Origin: an uncultured Lachnospiraceae bacterium
Lineage (GTDB): Bacteria; Bacillota; Clostridia; Lachnospirales; Lachnospiraceae
Assembly (NCBI GenBank): GCA_934418125.1
Contig: CAKRWT010000057.1
Span: 1-9,128, forward strand
DNA length: 9,128 nucleotides
Direction: 5' to 3'
Below, piece by piece: positions 6,783-9,128 of this stretch. Position numbers and translations under genes: made by a program. The notes under the pieces are model-generated. The model saw nothing but the letters and a program-made list of their open reading frames with translations, was not told where the DNA came from and did no database searches. Position 1 is the first letter of the stretch. Each line of letters begins with the position of its first letter.

Positions 6783-7412
6783 TTATCCCAGTTTTTCTCT
6801 ATATAAATTTTTTCTTTTAGCATATTGGGTATAAAAGTCCTCTTCCAGTGCATATGGTTGACTAAAAAACACCTCCAAAAATGTAAGATTGACCCGCTTA
6901 ATCTGTTCGTCTGTCACACCATTTCTTTTCACAAACGCCATCAGCTCTTTTCGCAAATCATGCCAGCTTATCAAGAATTCCTCATACTGGGAAAGTGCCG
7001 GTATTTCCAGCCATTTCTTTACTTTTACCTTGGTTTTGTTCTTTATCTGGCAGGCATCCTCCAGCAGAAAGTAACGTAATCCCTGCTCATCAAACTCCCG
7101 TCCAAGCGGGAACAGTCTGCACAACCCTGGACGATGGGCATGGATACTGCATCTTCCCTCTGTGTTTAAAAAGGCACAGGCATCTGTCTGCTCCTGCATT
7201 TTAAGATGTGGCAGAATAATTCCCTGCTCCATCGTCAATGCAATTTTTTTCTGCATTAACGATGCAAAACCAAGCCCTGTGGCAAGCTGCAGTTGATAGA
7301 AATCATAAGGATCTAACAGAATGGATTCTCCCATTCCCTGACAACAGGTGTGGCAGCCTTTACAGTCTCCACATCCTACCTTTACCAGTTCGTTACTACC
7401 ATACAAATCCAT
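6783..7412 (-). CDS. YkgJ-family cysteine-cluster protein (putative Fe-S or zinc binding)
   Basis: The protein has 209 residues. The N-terminus carries a dense cysteine cluster: C14, C17, C20, C23 and C24 (CGDCKGCHTCC). C79, C88 (CAFLNTEGRC), C98 (HRPGLCRLFPLG) and C121 (EDAC) follow. The pattern CxxC...CC plus C-(8)-C-(9)-C followed by R-x-FP matches the YkgJ/CxxCxxCC family (PF03692), thought to bind a metal or an iron-sulfur cluster; function is not established. The C-terminal 85 residues are helical, charged and cysteine-free, an extension that I do not recognise. It is soluble with no signal peptide. The gene begins 9 nt after the esterase stop, and its purine-rich ribosome binding site (AGGGATAGGA) overlaps that stop, so the two are probably cotranscribed. 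Confidence 0.85.
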   Translation of the reverse strand: MDLYGSNELVKVGCGDCKGCHTCCQGMGESILLDPYDFYQLQLATGLGFASLMQKKIALTMEQGIILPHLKMQEQTDACAFLNTEGRCSIHAHRPGLCRLFPLGREFDEQGLRYFLLEDACQIKNKTKVKVKKWLEIPALSQYEEFLISWHDLRKELMAFVKRNGVTDEQIKRVNLTFLEVFFSQPYALEEDFYTQYAKRKNLYREKLG

Positions 7413-7421
7413 CTTTGTTTC

Positions 7422-8270
7422 CTATCCCTTCAATTTATCCTGGAAGAATATGATAATCCTCTGCCAGATTTCATCCTGGAAAAAACGCACATCTGCATGG
7501 TCTGCCCCTTCCAGTGCCAACAAGGTAACATCACAGCCAGCTGCTTCCAGCTTATCATGCAACAGCTCTCCCTGGGAAAAGGGAACCGTTCTGTCGCCTA
7601 TTCCATGGATAATCATAAATGGCGGTGCTTCCTTGGTCACATAAGATGCCGGACAGATTGCCTGCGCTTCTTCTTTGTATCTGGCAACATTTTTGCCAAG
7701 TAAAAGTGACTCCGGGGAAGCCGCAGCCAGTGCCTCATCCGGATAAGGAAATACGGACACGTCTGTTGGTGGATACCAGGGACACGCTGCCTGTACTTTA
7801 CTGGAATATTCCAGATAATCTCCTTTCTCATATTCCGGATTGTCATTCAGTGCTGCCATAGCAGTCAGATAACCACCTGCCGATTCTCCCATTACACCAA
7901 ATTGTTCTGTATCAATATGATACCGTTCGCTGTGCGCGCGAAGATAGCGGATGGCTGCCTTCACATCGATAATCTGTGCTGGAAATGGTGCTTCGTTACT
8001 GGTCCGGTAATCCACACTGGCAACTACAAAACCTGCTCTGGCAAGCTGCGTTAAGTATGCCAGATGTGCAGAACGGTCCAGCATCAGCCAGGCACCACCG
8101 CATATCCATACAATACAGGGATATTTCTTCGTGTTATCCTCCGGATAGATTAAATCCAGCTTCAAATCCTTTCTGGTATGTCCATACCAGGCATCCACCT
8201 GAGAGAACGCAATTCCTGTGGTAACTACATATTGAGGTTCCTTAATGGCAATATTCAATGTCTCCTTCAT
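7422..8270 (-). CDS. Alpha/beta-hydrolase (BD-FAE-like esterase/lipase)
   Basis: The 282-residue protein is predicted to hydrolyse carboxylic esters, possibly acylated sugars; the substrate is unknown. The core includes YPCIVWICGGAW (50-61, oxyanion-hole strand), GFVVASVDYRTSNEAPFPAQ (80-99), the nucleophile elbow GESAGG with S130, and D226 in GIGDRTVPFS and H258 in GADHAD, completing the triad. The family usually has histidine before the GG of the oxyanion hole; here it is cysteine (C57). There is no signal peptide, so it acts in the cytoplasm. The start at 8270 has GAGGATAAGG just upstream. No convincing promoter lies between it and the terminator at 8310-8355, so it may have a weak promoter or rely on read-through. 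The YkgJ-family gene follows after 9 nt. Confidence 0.88.
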   Translation of the reverse strand: MKETLNIAIKEPQYVVTTGIAFSQVDAWYGHTRKDLKLDLIYPEDNTKKYPCIVWICGGAWLMLDRSAHLAYLTQLARAGFVVASVDYRTSNEAPFPAQIIDVKAAIRYLRAHSERYHIDTEQFGVMGESAGGYLTAMAALNDNPEYEKGDYLEYSSKVQAACPWYPPTDVSVFPYPDEALAAASPESLLLGKNVARYKEEAQAICPASYVTKEAPPFMIIHGIGDRTVPFSQGELLHDKLEAAGCDVTLLALEGADHADVRFFQDEIWQRIIIFFQDKLKG

Positions 8271-8309
8271 GTCCTTATCCTCATCTTTCTTAACTCAATA
8301 TAAAGCGAT

Positions 8310-8355
8310 AAAAAGGAAGACAAATCACTCCGCATTACAGCTTGATTTGTCTTCC
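8310..8355 (-). terminator. Intrinsic terminator of the GGGtGRT-family gene
   Basis: On the minus strand a perfect 13-bp stem, GGAAGACAAATCA paired with TGATTTGTCTTCC (arms at 8343-8355 and 8315-8327), closes a 15-nt loop. It is followed directly by TTTTT (8310-8314). It begins 25 nt after the TAA at 8381-8383. The plus strand lacks a T-run, so it acts in one direction only. It isolates the gene from the esterase downstream. Confidence 0.88.
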
Positions 8356-8380
8356 CAAATAATAATTTATAGACTTTTAT

Positions 8381-9128
8381 TTAGAACTTACCAGCCTTAG
8401 CAGCTTCTTCGATGGATACAGCAACTGCAACGGTAGCGCCTACCATCGGGTTGTTGCCCATACCGATTAATCCCATCATTTCTACGTGTGCAGGAACGGA
8501 AGACGAACCAGCAAACTGTGCATCAGAGTGCATACGTCCTAAAGTATCTGTGAAACCATAGGAAGCAGGACCTGCAGCCATGTTATCTGGATGAAGTGTA
8601 CGTCCAGTACCACCACCGGATGCTACTGAGAAGTATTTCTTACCAGCTTCGATTCTTTCTTTCTTATAAGTACCTGCTACGGGATGCTGGAATCTTGTAG
8701 GGTTAGTAGAGTTACCTGTGATAGATACGTCTACGTTCTCTTTCCACATGATTGCAACACCTTCTGGAACGGAGTTTGCACCATAGCAGTTAACTTTAGA
8801 ACGAAGTCCATCAGAATAAGCGATTCTCTCGATTTCTTTTACTTCGTTTGTATATGGGTCATATTCAGTTTCAACAAATGTGAATCCGTTGATTCTGGAA
8901 ATAATCTTAGCTGCATCTTTTCCAAGACCATTTAAGATTACTCTTAAAGGCTTCTGACGTACTTTGTTAGCTTTCTCAGCGATACCGATAGCACCTTCTG
9001 CTGCTGCGAAGGACTCATGACCTGCCAAGAATGCAAAACAGTCTGTTTCTTCTTCAAGTAACATCTTACCTAAGTTACCATGTCCAAGACCTACTTTACG
9101 GGTATCAGCTACAGAACCTGGAATACAG
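8381..9128 (-). CDS. GGGtGRT-family protein of unknown function, N-terminus cut by window edge
   Basis: The frame is open from the window edge to the TAA, giving about 248 visible residues ending in EEAAKAGKF. The family-naming motif is present (ASGGGTGRTLHPDNMAAGPA), followed by YGFTDTLGRMHSDAQFAGSS and an alanine/glycine-rich C-terminus, IGMGNNPMVGATVAVAVS. Upstream are LGHGNLGKMLLEEETDCFAFLAGHESFAAAEGA and RVILNGLGKDAAKIISRINGF. This matches the GGGtGRT family (PF14057 as I recall), which is conserved in anaerobic Firmicutes and biochemically undefined. The methionine at 9064 is internal: GSVADTRKVGLGHGNLGK precedes it in frame, so the true start is outside the window. Codon choice is strongly biased (GGT, GTA, CGT, AAC), unlike its neighbours, suggesting high expression. 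A strong terminator follows. The glycine-rich loops suggest nucleotide or phosphate binding, which is only an inference. Confidence 0.85.
   Translation of the reverse strand, partial: CIPGSVADTRKVGLGHGNLGKMLLEEETDCFAFLAGHESFAAAEGAIGIAEKANKVRQKPLRVILNGLGKDAAKIISRINGFTFVETEYDPYTNEVKEIERIAYSDGLRSKVNCYGANSVPEGVAIMWKENVDVSITGNSTNPTRFQHPVAGTYKKERIEAGKKYFSVASGGGTGRTLHPDNMAAGPASYGFTDTLGRMHSDAQFAGSSSVPAHVEMMGLIGMGNNPMVGATVAVAVSIEEAAKAGKF

Noticed and set aside
6771..6785. Possible terminator hairpin GATAA-GAAAG-TTATC after the YkgJ-family gene
   Set aside because: The stem is only 5 bp, AT-rich and has no proper T-run, so it is too weak to call.
8290..8300. TATATT as a -10 for the esterase gene on the minus strand
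   Set aside because: At 16-18 nt spacing the upstream hexamers (such as TTTGTC) match the -35 consensus poorly and fall inside the terminator stem.
8315..8355. The 13-bp inverted repeat read as a mobile-element end or attachment site
   Set aside because: The T-run on one side and its position just after a stop codon make it an ordinary intrinsic terminator; no transposase or second copy is present.
1..9128. CRISPR arrays, toxin-antitoxin pairs, phage or defence genes
   Set aside because: No spaced direct repeats and no such gene products were seen on either strand; the window is occupied by housekeeping and transport genes.

Overview
The window looks like an ordinary chromosomal stretch of a low-to-moderate-GC anaerobic Firmicute, most likely a Lachnospiraceae-type Clostridium. 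The grounds are strong AGGAGG-type ribosome binding sites, near-consensus sigma-A promoters, a polyamine operon led by an XRE-cupin regulator, and a GGGtGRT-family protein, a family known mainly from Clostridia. The genus cannot be fixed from sequence reading alone. I see no mobile element, CRISPR array, tRNA or rRNA.

Left part (1-5324). A truncated lactonase-family beta-propeller gene (minus strand) is divergent from a polyamine uptake operon (plus strand). Both have recognisable promoters in the 780-983 gap, back to back. The operon reads XRE-cupin regulator, potA (ATPase), potB and potC (permeases), potD (binding lipoprotein). The genes are tightly packed: potB starts inside potA at a TTG codon, and potB and potC share an ATGA. 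Three GTTTA/TAAAC half-sites follow the operon promoter and are the best candidate operator. They lie inside a longer inverted repeat that could form a hairpin at the 5' end of the mRNA.

Middle (5329-6246). An RluA-family pseudouridine synthase gene starts 4 nt after potD with no good ribosome binding site, so it is probably the sixth gene of the same transcript. Its 3' end overlaps the 3' end of a convergent lipoprotein gene by 27 bp.

Right part (minus strand, 9128 down to 6220). A GGGtGRT-family gene, truncated at the window edge, ends in a clear intrinsic terminator. It is followed by an alpha/beta-hydrolase (esterase) gene, a YkgJ-type cysteine-cluster protein gene 9 nt downstream, and a small lipoprotein gene resembling the DUF4358 family that has its own TTGACA promoter.

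The functionally coherent unit is the polyamine system: a cupin-domain repressor probably senses polyamine (or a related ligand) and controls an ABC importer, with an RNA-modification gene attached to the transcript. I found no convincing undescribed system. The most useful leads are the operator/leader structure, the attached pseudouridine synthase and the uncharacterised GGGtGRT protein.
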